Below, piece by piece: positions 27,029 through 34,770 of a DNA stretch of 64,000 nt. Origin of the DNA: Wolinella sp963540505 (lineage in GTDB: Bacteria > Campylobacterota > Campylobacteria > Campylobacterales > Helicobacteraceae). Within the stretch, counting starts at the first letter, position 1; every line of letters begins with the position of its first letter. The DNA lies in NCBI GenBank assembly GCA_963540505.1, contig CAUTMV010000008.1, positions 1-64,000 on the forward strand. The letters are read 5' to 3'. The translations under genes were made by a program, and so were the position numbers. A model generated the notes under the pieces. It was not told the DNA's origin and did no database searches. It saw nothing but the letters and a program-made list of their open reading frames with translations.

Positions 27029-28156
27029 ATGACTTTCACGCTACAAGCTACTGACGGACTTGCCCGAGCGGGGAATCTCTCCCTCGCTCACGGCGAGATT
27101 CCCACGCCCATTTTCATGCCCGTAGGGACACAAGCAAGTGTCAAAGCACTCGATCACACCGATCTTTTGGAGCACATCGATGCGCCCATAATCCTAGGCA
27201 ACACCTATCATCTCTACCTGCGCCCCGGAGATGAGACTATCGCGCGCCTTGGCGGGCTGCATCGTTTTACCAAATTTCCACGCAATTTCCTCACAGATAG
27301 CGGCGGATTCCAGGCTTTTAGCCTCAGCACAAACACAAAACACGAGCAAGAGGGAATCCTCTTTAAAAGCCACATTGATGGCTCAAAGCACCTCTTCACG
27401 CCCACAAAAGTGCTTGATATAGAATACAATCTAAACAGCGACATCATGATGGTTTTGGACGATTTGGTCGGCTTGCCCGCCCCGCGTGAGCGAATTAGGG
27501 AATCGATCGAACGCACGACGCGCTGGGCGGAGCAATCTCTGCGCTATCACGAGAGCAAAAAGCAAAATGGGGAGGCGCGCACAAATCATCTCTTCGCGAT
27601 TGTTCAAGGCGGCACAGATAGGGAGTTTCGCACGCTCTCTGCGAGGAATCTCACAAGTCTTGGCGAATTTGATGGATTTGCCATAGGCGGACTGGCTGTG
27701 GGCGAACCCAATGCGCAGATGTATGAGACGCTCGAATTCACCACCCCACTGCTCCCGCGAGATAGACCCCGCTACCTTATGGGCGTGGGCACGCCTCTAG
27801 ACATCATCGAGGGAATCGCGCGAGGGGTCGATATGTTTGACTGCGTCATGCCCACGAGAAACGCCCGCAACGGAACGCTTTTCACGCACTTTGGCAAAAT
27901 CTCCATAAAATCCCCGCGCTTCAAGCTCGATGAGTCGCCCATTGATCCCAAATGCGACTGCTATACGTGTCGCCACCACTCACGCGCCTATTTACATCAT
28001 CTCTTTAGGAGTGGCGAATTTAGCTATTTTCGCCTCGCCTCAATCCACAACCTCCACTACTATCTAAATCTTGTGCGCAGCGCACGTGAGGCAATTTTAG
28101 ACGGGAGATGGGAGGCTTACAGGGCAGAATTTTATGATTCTTTGAGATTGGATTAA
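27029..28156 (+). CDS. tgt: Queuine/preQ1 tRNA-ribosyltransferase
   Basis: Exchanges guanine 34 of GUN-anticodon tRNAs for preQ1, the step before QueA (4.8 kb). The ATG at 27029 follows GGAGAAT. 375 residues with SGGFQAFSL, the nucleophile region GVGTPLDIIEGIARGVDMFDCV near 250-270, and the zinc site CDCYTC plus a downstream His. Confidence 0.96.
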   Translation: MTFTLQATDGLARAGNLSLAHGEIPTPIFMPVGTQASVKALDHTDLLEHIDAPIILGNTYHLYLRPGDETIARLGGLHRFTKFPRNFLTDSGGFQAFSLSTNTKHEQEGILFKSHIDGSKHLFTPTKVLDIEYNLNSDIMMVLDDLVGLPAPRERIRESIERTTRWAEQSLRYHESKKQNGEARTNHLFAIVQGGTDREFRTLSARNLTSLGEFDGFAIGGLAVGEPNAQMYETLEFTTPLLPRDRPRYLMGVGTPLDIIEGIARGVDMFDCVMPTRNARNGTLFTHFGKISIKSPRFKLDESPIDPKCDCYTCRHHSRAYLHHLFRSGEFSYFRLASIHNLHYYLNLVRSAREAILDGRWEAYRAEFYDSLRLD

Positions 28157-28194
28157 ACTGATACGCTTTGCATATGCTTGCTAAAAAGACAATG

Positions 28195-28743
28195 CTAGCG
28201 TTTCATTTCACGCTTGATGACTTCTTTTAGTCTCTCGCCTTGATAGAACAGCTCGCTAATCACTCCTCTGCCCTTAAAGATATACACTTCAGCCAAAAGT
28301 GCGCTTGTGCCAACGCCATCCACATCACACTGGATGCGTCCGCCTTGATTGACCCATATATCGGTGAATTTCGCGCTCTCCTCCTCCATGTAAAAACGCT
28401 CAAAAGGCAGCTGCACTCTTCCCCTCTCATCAATGCGCACCTTAAGATATTCGGCGTGATTGGGGGGCTTTTGGCTAAGCGTATCTGCTTGGGCGATCCC
28501 CTGCTCATCGCGAGTAAAAGTTGCGTAAAATTCGCCCGCTTTGTTAATGTCAAATTTATATTGCCTAAAGCGCAACGTCACATATCGCCCGCGCCATGGA
28601 TCATAGGGATCAAGCGGACACACTTCAAAAAGATAAGCCCCACCCTCGCCTAGCACGCGCTCATATTGCCAAATACTCGAAAATATTGCCGTAATCTGCA
28701 CTAGACACAGCAGGAAAATCGCAGCGTTAATTTTGCTCTTCAT
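28195..28743 (-). CDS. GDYXXLXY-domain protein
   Basis: 182 residues with an N-terminal signal anchor (7-24) and a beta-rich extracytoplasmic domain. It carries the WRGRYVTLRF element related to the GDYXXLXY motif of this uncharacterised family. It overlaps the DUF2157 gene by 4 bases; these two families commonly occur together, so they probably form a membrane complex. Function unknown. Confidence 0.8.
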   Translation of the reverse strand: MKSKINAAIFLLCLVQITAIFSSIWQYERVLGEGGAYLFEVCPLDPYDPWRGRYVTLRFRQYKFDINKAGEFYATFTRDEQGIAQADTLSQKPPNHAEYLKVRIDERGRVQLPFERFYMEEESAKFTDIWVNQGGRIQCDVDGVGTSALLAEVYIFKGRGVISELFYQGERLKEVIKREMKR

Positions 28744-30008
28744 CGTGACCTATTCTCAAGTCGTCTGCTAAGACGCAAAAGCAGCAAGAAAAGTCCTCCA
28801 AGAATAATAAAAGCCACTCCTCGCCCAATCATGCTCAATTCGCCCTCGAAAAATTTAATCAAGATTCCTATGATAAGGATTGCTCCACCCTGATTGATTA
28901 GGCTCATGCTACCCTTTTTAGCTCCTAAGAGAATCATATACACTGCACCGCACACAAGCATAAAATTCCACGTAATCATCGCTATCATGGGACTGTATCG
29001 AGCTGCAATTTCAACGCTAAAAATATAGAGAATCGGGATAAGTTTCAAGAAAAGCCCCTCAAGGGAATCGCGCAGGCTGAGAAACCCTATCAGCATATAA
29101 AGTATTAAATATATATAGAATTTACTATATTTTATATATTCTCCTTCGTCCCAATCTACCCAAAAATCAAAAGAAATCATAAAAAACAACGAAAGATAGA
29201 GCAACACGAAACCCACAGCCTCAAAAGGACGATATAAAATGGACGTATCCTCATGCAAGAGTCGCCCCAGCATGTAAAGAATCGCGATAAAAAACAGATA
29301 ATTTGCCATCGCATTAACTGCATCAAAAGACTCAGATAGCGTAGGTGAAATTTTGTAATGCAACACAAGCACTAAAAGCGCGAGGACAAGCGCATATCCA
29401 AGGTAAGTATTCGCAAGCCTCTCTACGGGGAATCGCAATCGCCACACATAATAAAATATCCACAACAAAAATGCACCACTCATCAGCACCATACGAGATG
29501 AGTGCTCTTCGACTAAAAAATAGACTACATTAATCACAAGCACGAGAATCGCCGTGGCTTTGGAATCCAAAATGATGGGGATAGGCAGCGCAAGTAAGAG
29601 CCACAACGTAAGCAGATCAGCAAACTCACCTCCGAGATGATAGGTCTGCCCTATAATCGCAATGCTCGCCCCTATGCTAAAAAACCACACGATTCCAAGC
29701 GATTCCCGCCATGCCAAGCGAGTGCGTGCCCGAAAATAGCCATACATTCCTGCACATTGCCCCAAAAGGATCAAAAATAGCGCGAGCATGGAACGCTCAA
29801 AGCGACCCAACATCTCCCAATTATGCGCAATGATAAGCACCACTCCCAGGAGGAGTAAAAGCGCTCCAAAAAGCGAAAATATGAGTGCCACGCCAAACGA
29901 GCTCCTACGCTCATAATGCGCGAGAATCAAGCGCATTCCCCTCTCATCGACCCAGCCATGCTCTCTCCACTTGGGAATCTCACGTTTAAGCCACATAAGT
30001 GCCAACAT
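28740..30008 (-). CDS. DUF2157 integral membrane protein
   Basis: 422 residues. A cytosolic N-terminal helix region (LKREIPKWREHGWVDE...) typical of DUF2157 is followed by about twelve hydrophobic segments. The ATG at 30008 has GGAG upstream; a second Met at residue 5 is possible. Coupled to the GDYXXLXY gene by ATGA. No transport or catalytic residues recognised. Confidence 0.8.
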   Translation of the reverse strand: MLALMWLKREIPKWREHGWVDERGMRLILAHYERRSSFGVALIFSLFGALLLLLGVVLIIAHNWEMLGRFERSMLALFLILLGQCAGMYGYFRARTRLAWRESLGIVWFFSIGASIAIIGQTYHLGGEFADLLTLWLLLALPIPIILDSKATAILVLVINVVYFLVEEHSSRMVLMSGAFLLWIFYYVWRLRFPVERLANTYLGYALVLALLVLVLHYKISPTLSESFDAVNAMANYLFFIAILYMLGRLLHEDTSILYRPFEAVGFVLLYLSLFFMISFDFWVDWDEGEYIKYSKFYIYLILYMLIGFLSLRDSLEGLFLKLIPILYIFSVEIAARYSPMIAMITWNFMLVCGAVYMILLGAKKGSMSLINQGGAILIIGILIKFFEGELSMIGRGVAFIILGGLFLLLLRLSRRLENRSR

Positions 30009-30030
30009 ACAAGCTCCGATTATCCGCAGC

Positions 30031-30330
30031 CTAGGCTCTTACCGCTCTTTTGGTGCGGACTTTTTTAACCTCATGAGCCGCTTCAACTTTAGCGAGCTCT
30101 GCTTTGGGTTTTTTATCTTCACTCGCCTCACCGCATTCGCCCTTTTGATACAGAGCCTGATGCCACAGACTAAAGCCCACCAAAGCTGCCCCTGCACCGA
30201 TATGAAGTCGCCGCATGGTGCGATTCCTCATGGCAAAGGAGGTCGCCACAGTTACGACCATTGAGCCTACGATTGCAAGCTTGGCAATTTCGCGCTTTTC
30301 TTCAAGATTCCACGTCTTAGGATTCCTCAC
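30031..30330 (-). CDS. Small two-helix membrane protein of the ferrosome-like cluster
   Basis: The likely start is a GTG at 30330 with AAGGAG five bases upstream, giving 99 residues; a longer frame from an ATG at 30390 lacks a ribosome site. Two hydrophobic helices (about residues 18-35 and 44-60) are separated by a basic turn RNRTMRR, and the tail is Lys/Glu/Ala-rich. It is the last gene of the operon, 111 bases after the ATPase. Such small hydrophobic proteins accompany the P1B-6 ATPase in fez clusters; its specific role is not known to me. Confidence 0.6.
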   Translation of the reverse strand: MRNPKTWNLEEKREIAKLAIVGSMVVTVATSFAMRNRTMRRLHIGAGAALVGFSLWHQALYQKGECGEASEDKKPKAELAKVEAAHEVKKVRTKRAVRA

Positions 30331-30441
30331 GTCGTCTCCTTTTTTCTTGAATTTTCTGCCACTTTTTGCGCGCTTTCTTGCAAGTTTCATACGTCAAGAT
30401 TGCTGTCATGACCGCGGTTAGCGGAAGTAAGAAATGCACCT

Positions 30442-32586
30442 TCACCCCTTTTGACGCAAATTTATGCCGCGCAATGCGCTCAAAAGCAGACCGATAGTTG
30501 TGCCATTATGCAAAAGAGCCGTGCGCACGGGGCTAAGCCACCCAAGAGCCGCCGCGCCGAGAATCGCGCTGTTGATTCCTAGTGTCGCTTTGAAATTATT
30601 ATGGACTTTCTGCAGTGTCGCATTTGCAATCTCTTTAGCCTCCGCGACTGCGGAAATATCATCGCGCAACAGCACAACATCAGCTGAAGCCTTCGCAATA
30701 TCCGCGCCTTTGTGCATGCCGATTCCCGCATGAGCCTTCATGAGCGCCGGAGCGTCATTAATCCCATCGCCGATAAATGCGACCTTTTTGCCCTCTTTGA
30801 TGAGCTGCTCAAGAATCTCTGCCTTTTGTGTGGGGAGCAAATCGGCAAAATAGCGATCCACGCCGATGCTCCTAGCCACCTCTTTGGCTTTCTCACTACT
30901 ATCGCCTGTGAGCATGACGATCTCCCTGACCCCGGCTCGCTTGAGCCGCTGCAGTGTCTCTTTGGCATTCTTGCGCACTTCATCTTTTAGCATAATCACG
31001 CCCAAAAGCTCCCGATCATATCCGATATATAGGGGCATGTAGCCATTTTTGAGATAGCCTTTTAACTCAAGAGAGTGTGAGGAGAAACTGACCCCCTCAT
31101 CATCTTCGAGGAAGTGGCGACTACCAATGACTACACTCTTGCCATCGACCTCTGTCTTTACTCCATGCGCGACAATGAATTCCACTTCATCATGGTGCAT
31201 ATGGACAAAATCCCGTGCTTTAGCCGCCTTCACAATCGCCTGCGCCACGGGATGGAAATAGTGCTCCTCCGCACTCGCCGCAAGATTTAGGATTGACGTC
31301 TCATTCCACTCCTTGCTAAAAGAGTGCACCTCGATGACCTCTAGTTCGCCCTGAGTGAGCGTGCCGGTCTTATCAAAGAGAAAGGTATCCGCCTCATAAA
31401 GTGCCTCGAGACTTTTTGCGCCTTTGATGATAATTCCCATTTTGCCGGCGGTGCTGATTGAGGATTTGAACGCCACAGGAGTAGCGAGCTTCAGCGCGCA
31501 GGAATAATCCGCTTGCAACACGGAGGCTAATCGCGTCAAATCACGACTAAGCGCATAAGATCCTAGCGCAAGCCCCAGTGTGATGGGGACGAGGCGATCC
31601 GCCATTTTGGAGGCTTCCAGCTGCAAAGAGGACTTCTCCTCAAGCGAGCTTTGAATGTAATGGCGGATTCTCGCGGTGGTCGTCTCATCGCCCACGTGTT
31701 CCGCCCAGATTTTGATACGCCCCTCCTCGACGACCGTCCCGGAGAGCACACGATCTCCGCGAGCCTTCCGCACGGGCTCTGCCTCGCCCGTCATGGAGAT
31801 TTGATTAAGCATCGCCTCACCGCTCATCACGTGCCCATCAACGGGGATAATCTCGCCCGCACCCGCAATTACCATATCTCCGACTTTAACCTCGCTAATG
31901 GGGCGCAAAAGGACTTCGGATTTCCCATTAATCGTCTGCTCTACCCACACTTCTTCGACCTGAGGCTTAGAGAGCTCCTTGATAAGATCATCACTCTTAT
32001 AGACTGTGGCTTCTTCGATATATTCCCCCAAAGAGAGCATGAAGCTCGCGGAATTTGCCGCGCGAAAATCCTGACGATAGATTGAGATTGCTACCGCCAT
32101 TGCTTCAAGCACTTTGGAGGTCAAGCCGTGATTAAAAAGCTCCTTGATTCCCTCCCATATAATAGGGGTAGAGCCGATGGCTGCGGCTCCGAGCTTGGCA
32201 TTTTGATTTTTCAAAAACGGCTCAAAGATAAGCGAAGTCCCCGCTCGGACTACCCCTATGGAGCTAGGAATCTCCTCGCGAAGCACCAAAACGCTATCCT
32301 TTTCGCCTTGCCACTTCCCTCTTAATACCGCCTCTTCAAGCGCACTTCTGATTTTTGGCTCCAGCTCTTTTGGATTCGCCCCCTCATGCTCAATGATTAA
32401 GCTATTAATCGCTAGATTAATGCGCGCATGACATACCTCGTCCAGCGATTCAAGCGCAATTTGTAACGCCAAAGGCTCAGGGCGACTCCCACGCTCGTAT
32501 TTGAAGGAGTAGCGCAACCGCCTAGGCGTCTTATGCACAAGCCTAAAAGATGTAAGAGCGCATTCACTCGCTTTCTTGGGCTTCAA
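30442..32586 (-). CDS. P1B-type metal ATPase with SCA motif (FezB-like)
   Basis: 714 residues. An HMA-like ferredoxin fold without CxxC (about 13-70) is followed by the actuator loop with TGEAEP (266-271), transmembrane helices, the phosphorylation site DKTGT (405-409) and the hinge GDGINDAP. In the metal-binding helix the usual Cys-Pro-Cys is replaced by Ser-Cys-Ala (362-364), followed by LKLATP. As I recall, this is the signature of the P1B-6 group, to which the ferrosome ATPase FezB belongs; that group is linked to iron loading of membrane-bounded ferrosome granules. The start is probably a TTG at 32586 inside the end of the upstream gene (23-base overlap); a GTG at 32538 is an alternative. 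Confidence 0.85.
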   Translation of the reverse strand: MKPKKASECALTSFRLVHKTPRRLRYSFKYERGSRPEPLALQIALESLDEVCHARINLAINSLIIEHEGANPKELEPKIRSALEEAVLRGKWQGEKDSVLVLREEIPSSIGVVRAGTSLIFEPFLKNQNAKLGAAAIGSTPIIWEGIKELFNHGLTSKVLEAMAVAISIYRQDFRAANSASFMLSLGEYIEEATVYKSDDLIKELSKPQVEEVWVEQTINGKSEVLLRPISEVKVGDMVIAGAGEIIPVDGHVMSGEAMLNQISMTGEAEPVRKARGDRVLSGTVVEEGRIKIWAEHVGDETTTARIRHYIQSSLEEKSSLQLEASKMADRLVPITLGLALGSYALSRDLTRLASVLQADYSCALKLATPVAFKSSISTAGKMGIIIKGAKSLEALYEADTFLFDKTGTLTQGELEVIEVHSFSKEWNETSILNLAASAEEHYFHPVAQAIVKAAKARDFVHMHHDEVEFIVAHGVKTEVDGKSVVIGSRHFLEDDEGVSFSSHSLELKGYLKNGYMPLYIGYDRELLGVIMLKDEVRKNAKETLQRLKRAGVREIVMLTGDSSEKAKEVARSIGVDRYFADLLPTQKAEILEQLIKEGKKVAFIGDGINDAPALMKAHAGIGMHKGADIAKASADVVLLRDDISAVAEAKEIANATLQKVHNNFKATLGINSAILGAAALGWLSPVRTALLHNGTTIGLLLSALRGINLRQKG

Positions 32587-32965
32587 GCTCCGCCTTTACG
32601 TCCTCATAGCGTTCTTTAAGCTCTTCGATTCCCATCTGCATCATCGAAGAAGCTTTGGCAAACGCCTTAAAAATGCTCTTTTGCGCGGTTTCATTAGTAA
32701 GCAAAAAGGTCACGGCTGCACCAATGAGCGCACCTTTTAGAAAATCGCCATTCTCCCAACCGTTGCTACTAAACCACGAGCTTTGATTTGATGAATTGGC
32801 GGAATTTGCGAAAAATCCCTGATTTTGCGCTTGATTGTAGCCAAAACCCTGATTCCCGTAATTTTGACTATTTTGCCACATCGCGGAATTCTGATTGATA
32901 TAGGGATTGTCTCTTAATGAAGAGAAGTTCTCAAACCCCATATTTACGCCATTATTATCTGCCAT
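32564..32965 (-). CDS. YtxH-like single-pass membrane protein in ferrosome-like cluster
   Basis: 133 residues. The first 72 are Asn/Gln/Gly/Ser/Phe-rich and low-complexity, probably disordered. A glycine-rich hydrophobic segment (about 75-90) resembles YtxH proteins, followed by an amphipathic helix with Lys/Glu (95-133). The Asn/Gln-rich tail could mediate self-assembly on the organelle membrane (inference). It overlaps the ATPase gene by 23 bases. Confidence 0.65.
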   Translation of the reverse strand: MADNNGVNMGFENFSSLRDNPYINQNSAMWQNSQNYGNQGFGYNQAQNQGFFANSANSSNQSSWFSSNGWENGDFLKGALIGAAVTFLLTNETAQKSIFKAFAKASSMMQMGIEELKERYEDVKAELEAQESE

Positions 32966-32974
32966 AGTTTCTCC

Positions 32975-33304
32975 TTATTTTTTGTAAGTAACTGATTTTT
33001 GAGATTCAAGGAGCATATCCGCACCCCTCTCCACGCCATAGACACACGCCACACCCACGCTCAACGTCGCAAGAGCTCTTAAAAAACCCGATGTCCCGAT
33101 GTGATTAGCCGTAGCGATCGCTGAAGCGGTGAGGACTCCCCCTTGGAGCGTCTTCTTGAGTGTGTCGATTCCTGCCTCTTTGCTCTCAATCTCGCCTCGC
33201 TCCATACGCCGATAATTTACTACCCCCGCCATGATAAATGATGCGACCGAGCCGCTCACAAAATGCCCCATAACCGATCGTGGCGTGCCTGTGTTGATTC
33301 TCAT
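32975..33304 (-). CDS. Small hydrophobic membrane protein in ferrosome-like cluster
   Basis: 109 residues with two or three hydrophobic segments (about 12-28, 55-68 and 74-92), Gly/Ala/Ser-rich and separated by short charged loops. No catalytic motif. It overlaps the preceding gene by 4 bases and is 9 bases from the next. Compact hydrophobic proteins of this kind are part of fez clusters. Confidence 0.65.
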   Translation of the reverse strand: MRINTGTPRSVMGHFVSGSVASFIMAGVVNYRRMERGEIESKEAGIDTLKKTLQGGVLTASAIATANHIGTSGFLRALATLSVGVACVYGVERGADMLLESQKSVTYKK

Positions 33305-33642
33305 GATAGTGGCTCGCTAGGTTGCTTAGTGGATTGCATAGTAGGTTGTGCGAAGGGTTTTTGCACGCGCTTTGCTCTGGGTTTGCGAGACTTTTTCTCA
33401 TTGGAAGACTTTAAGGACTCTTTTCTTTGCTTGCTCTCCTCATCCACGCGCTTTTTGACTTCATCTTTAATCTCTTCATATTTTGCTTTTGAGCGCTTGA
33501 TTCCTGCTTTGATTCCCTCTTTGGCGAGCTCTTTTGCACGCTTTGCACCGCTACTAAGCTCTTTTTTAATCGCTTCACGCTTTGTGAAGCCCAACATTAC
33601 GACACTTCCTAAGGCTAAACCTGCGATAAACGGCAATGGCAT
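33301..33642 (-). CDS. Lys-rich membrane-anchored helical protein in ferrosome-like cluster
   Basis: 113 residues: a short N-terminal hydrophobic anchor (2-18), a long Lys/Glu/Ala amphipathic helix (20-80), and a Pro/Gln/Ser-rich tail. The helix resembles membrane-binding apolipoprotein- or YtxH-type segments and may coat a vesicle or granule (inference). It lies 3 bases after the ferritin-like gene. Confidence 0.6.
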   Translation of the reverse strand: MPLPFIAGLALGSVVMLGFTKREAIKKELSSGAKRAKELAKEGIKAGIKRSKAKYEEIKDEVKKRVDEESKQRKESLKSSNEKKSRKPRAKRVQKPFAQPTMQSTKQPSEPLS

Positions 33643-33645
33643 TTT

Positions 33646-34311
33646 CTACTCCTCTTTTTGTTTAGATGACTCTTGCAACTCTTTAAGCAACAGTGCTCCG
33701 ATTCCTCCGAGCAGTGCCCCACCCAGAAGTGAGAGATTAACTCCCTGCAAGAATTGTGAAACCTCCTCTGCGGAAGCCTCTCCTGCGCCCAGTCGCCTTA
33801 GAAGCCCTTCAGCTTCTTTAAGCTTTTCGCCCGCTTGTAGCGCGTTAGTGGAAAAAAGCGAGCCAAAAAGCGCATTTAATGGATTTGCGCTCCCGACGCG
33901 TCGAAGTTGCGCCTCAAAAGCGGGCAAGTGATTATTGAAAGAGGCGGCTTGCAACGCATAAAATATATCGCACACTTCAGGGTCGCTCACAGCGGGGAGC
34001 AGGCGATCATACAGAGCGATATTCTCAATCTCTGCTTTAATTCCTAGCTGGTAAGATTCCTCTAGGCTCTGCGGCGGAGTGATTCCGACCCAACGATTAG
34101 GAGGTATAGGAATCCTGAGACGATTGGCTGCATTTATAAGAGCCTCTATATGGCGCGATTCCGCCTCGGCAATCCGCCCAAAGGGGATCTCAACTTGAAA
34201 TTTTAGCGCGATGGCTTTGTAGGTCTCAAAGGCTTTGAACTCATCATCAAGCGCGATGACTACCGCCTCTTCTTGCGTAAGCATTTGAGGAGCTTGGTTA
34301 GCACTTTGCAT
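33646..34311 (-). CDS. DUF2202 ferritin-like protein in ferrosome-like cluster
   Basis: 221 residues. The N-terminal 135 form a four-helix ferritin-like bundle of DUF2202 type with a plausible di-iron ligand set: E24, E51/H54 (ExxH), E94 or E96, and H128. The C-terminal part (140-221) ends in a Gly/Leu-rich hydrophobic segment (about 185-208), which would tether the bundle to a membrane. The ATG at 34311 has GGAGATGA upstream and overlaps the HMA-like gene by 14 bases. An iron-oxidising or iron-storing role inside the compartment would fit; this is inference from fold and context. Confidence 0.8.
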   Translation of the reverse strand: MQSANQAPQMLTQEEAVVIALDDEFKAFETYKAIALKFQVEIPFGRIAEAESRHIEALINAANRLRIPIPPNRWVGITPPQSLEESYQLGIKAEIENIALYDRLLPAVSDPEVCDIFYALQAASFNNHLPAFEAQLRRVGSANPLNALFGSLFSTNALQAGEKLKEAEGLLRRLGAGEASAEEVSQFLQGVNLSLLGGALLGGIGALLLKELQESSKQKEE

Positions 34312-34624
34312 TCATCTCCTTTGCAAGAGCGTCAATTCTCTCTGCTATTTGGTTGAGATTCCTGTGATGAAGCAGATCTTCCCACCATGAAGCGGGAAAA
34401 ATCTGCTCATCGTATTCGATGGTTATTGAGGCGACTATGGAATTGAGTTTAAAATTTTTAATCCCGGGAATACGCGCCATAAAGCTCATCAAATCTTCCG
34501 AAGATGTCGTTTTGGATTCCTTGCGAATTGCAGGATCGACGCGCAAACGAATACGCCCACGCGTGTGATGAATAAGCGTAAAATAGCCCAAAAGACGTTC
34601 TAAATCCTGCACCCCAATCGCCAC
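34298..34624 (-). CDS. HMA-like domain protein heading the ferrosome-like operon (FezC-like)
   Basis: 108 residues with a single ferredoxin-like HMA_2-type fold: an HTRGRIRLRV strand (about 19-28) and later strand SIVASITIEYDE. No CxxC metal motif, just like the N-terminus of the ATPase. FezC proteins of ferrosome clusters carry such an HMA domain, so this is the likely equivalent. First gene of the operon; an AT-rich imperfect palindrome lies just upstream (34636-34653). Confidence 0.75.
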   Translation of the reverse strand: MAIGVQDLERLLGYFTLIHHTRGRIRLRVDPAIRKESKTTSSEDLMSFMARIPGIKNFKLNSIVASITIEYDEQIFPASWWEDLLHHRNLNQIAERIDALAKEMNAKC

Positions 34625-34635
34625 TGCAACTCCAA

Positions 34636-34653
34636 ATTATTTTGAGAAATGAT
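34636..34653 (-). promoter_or_regulatory. AT-rich palindrome upstream of the ferrosome-like operon
   Basis: ATTATTT, four bases, AAATGAT: an imperfect inverted repeat 12 bases before the first start codon. It resembles Fur-type AT-rich operators but lacks the usual 7-1-7 spacing. A Fur role is suggested mainly by the iron context. Confidence 0.3.
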
Positions 34654-34721
34654 TTTGGTGGATATTAGCCCGCTTTGGCTTATAGGCATGTTAAGATTAA
34701 TATAAAAAATGTAAAGGAGTT

Positions 34722-34750
34722 CCTAGAGTGCCCATCTCAGACACTCTAGG
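34722..34750 (-). terminator. Hairpin after the porin gene
   Basis: Nine-base arms CCTAGAGTG and CACTCTAGG enclose an 11-base loop, 20 bases after the porin stop. A T-rich stretch follows on the minus strand. The inner part strongly resembles the hairpin after dps at 44625. Confidence 0.65.
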
Positions 34751-34770
34751 GGAGGTAAATAGAAGAGAGA

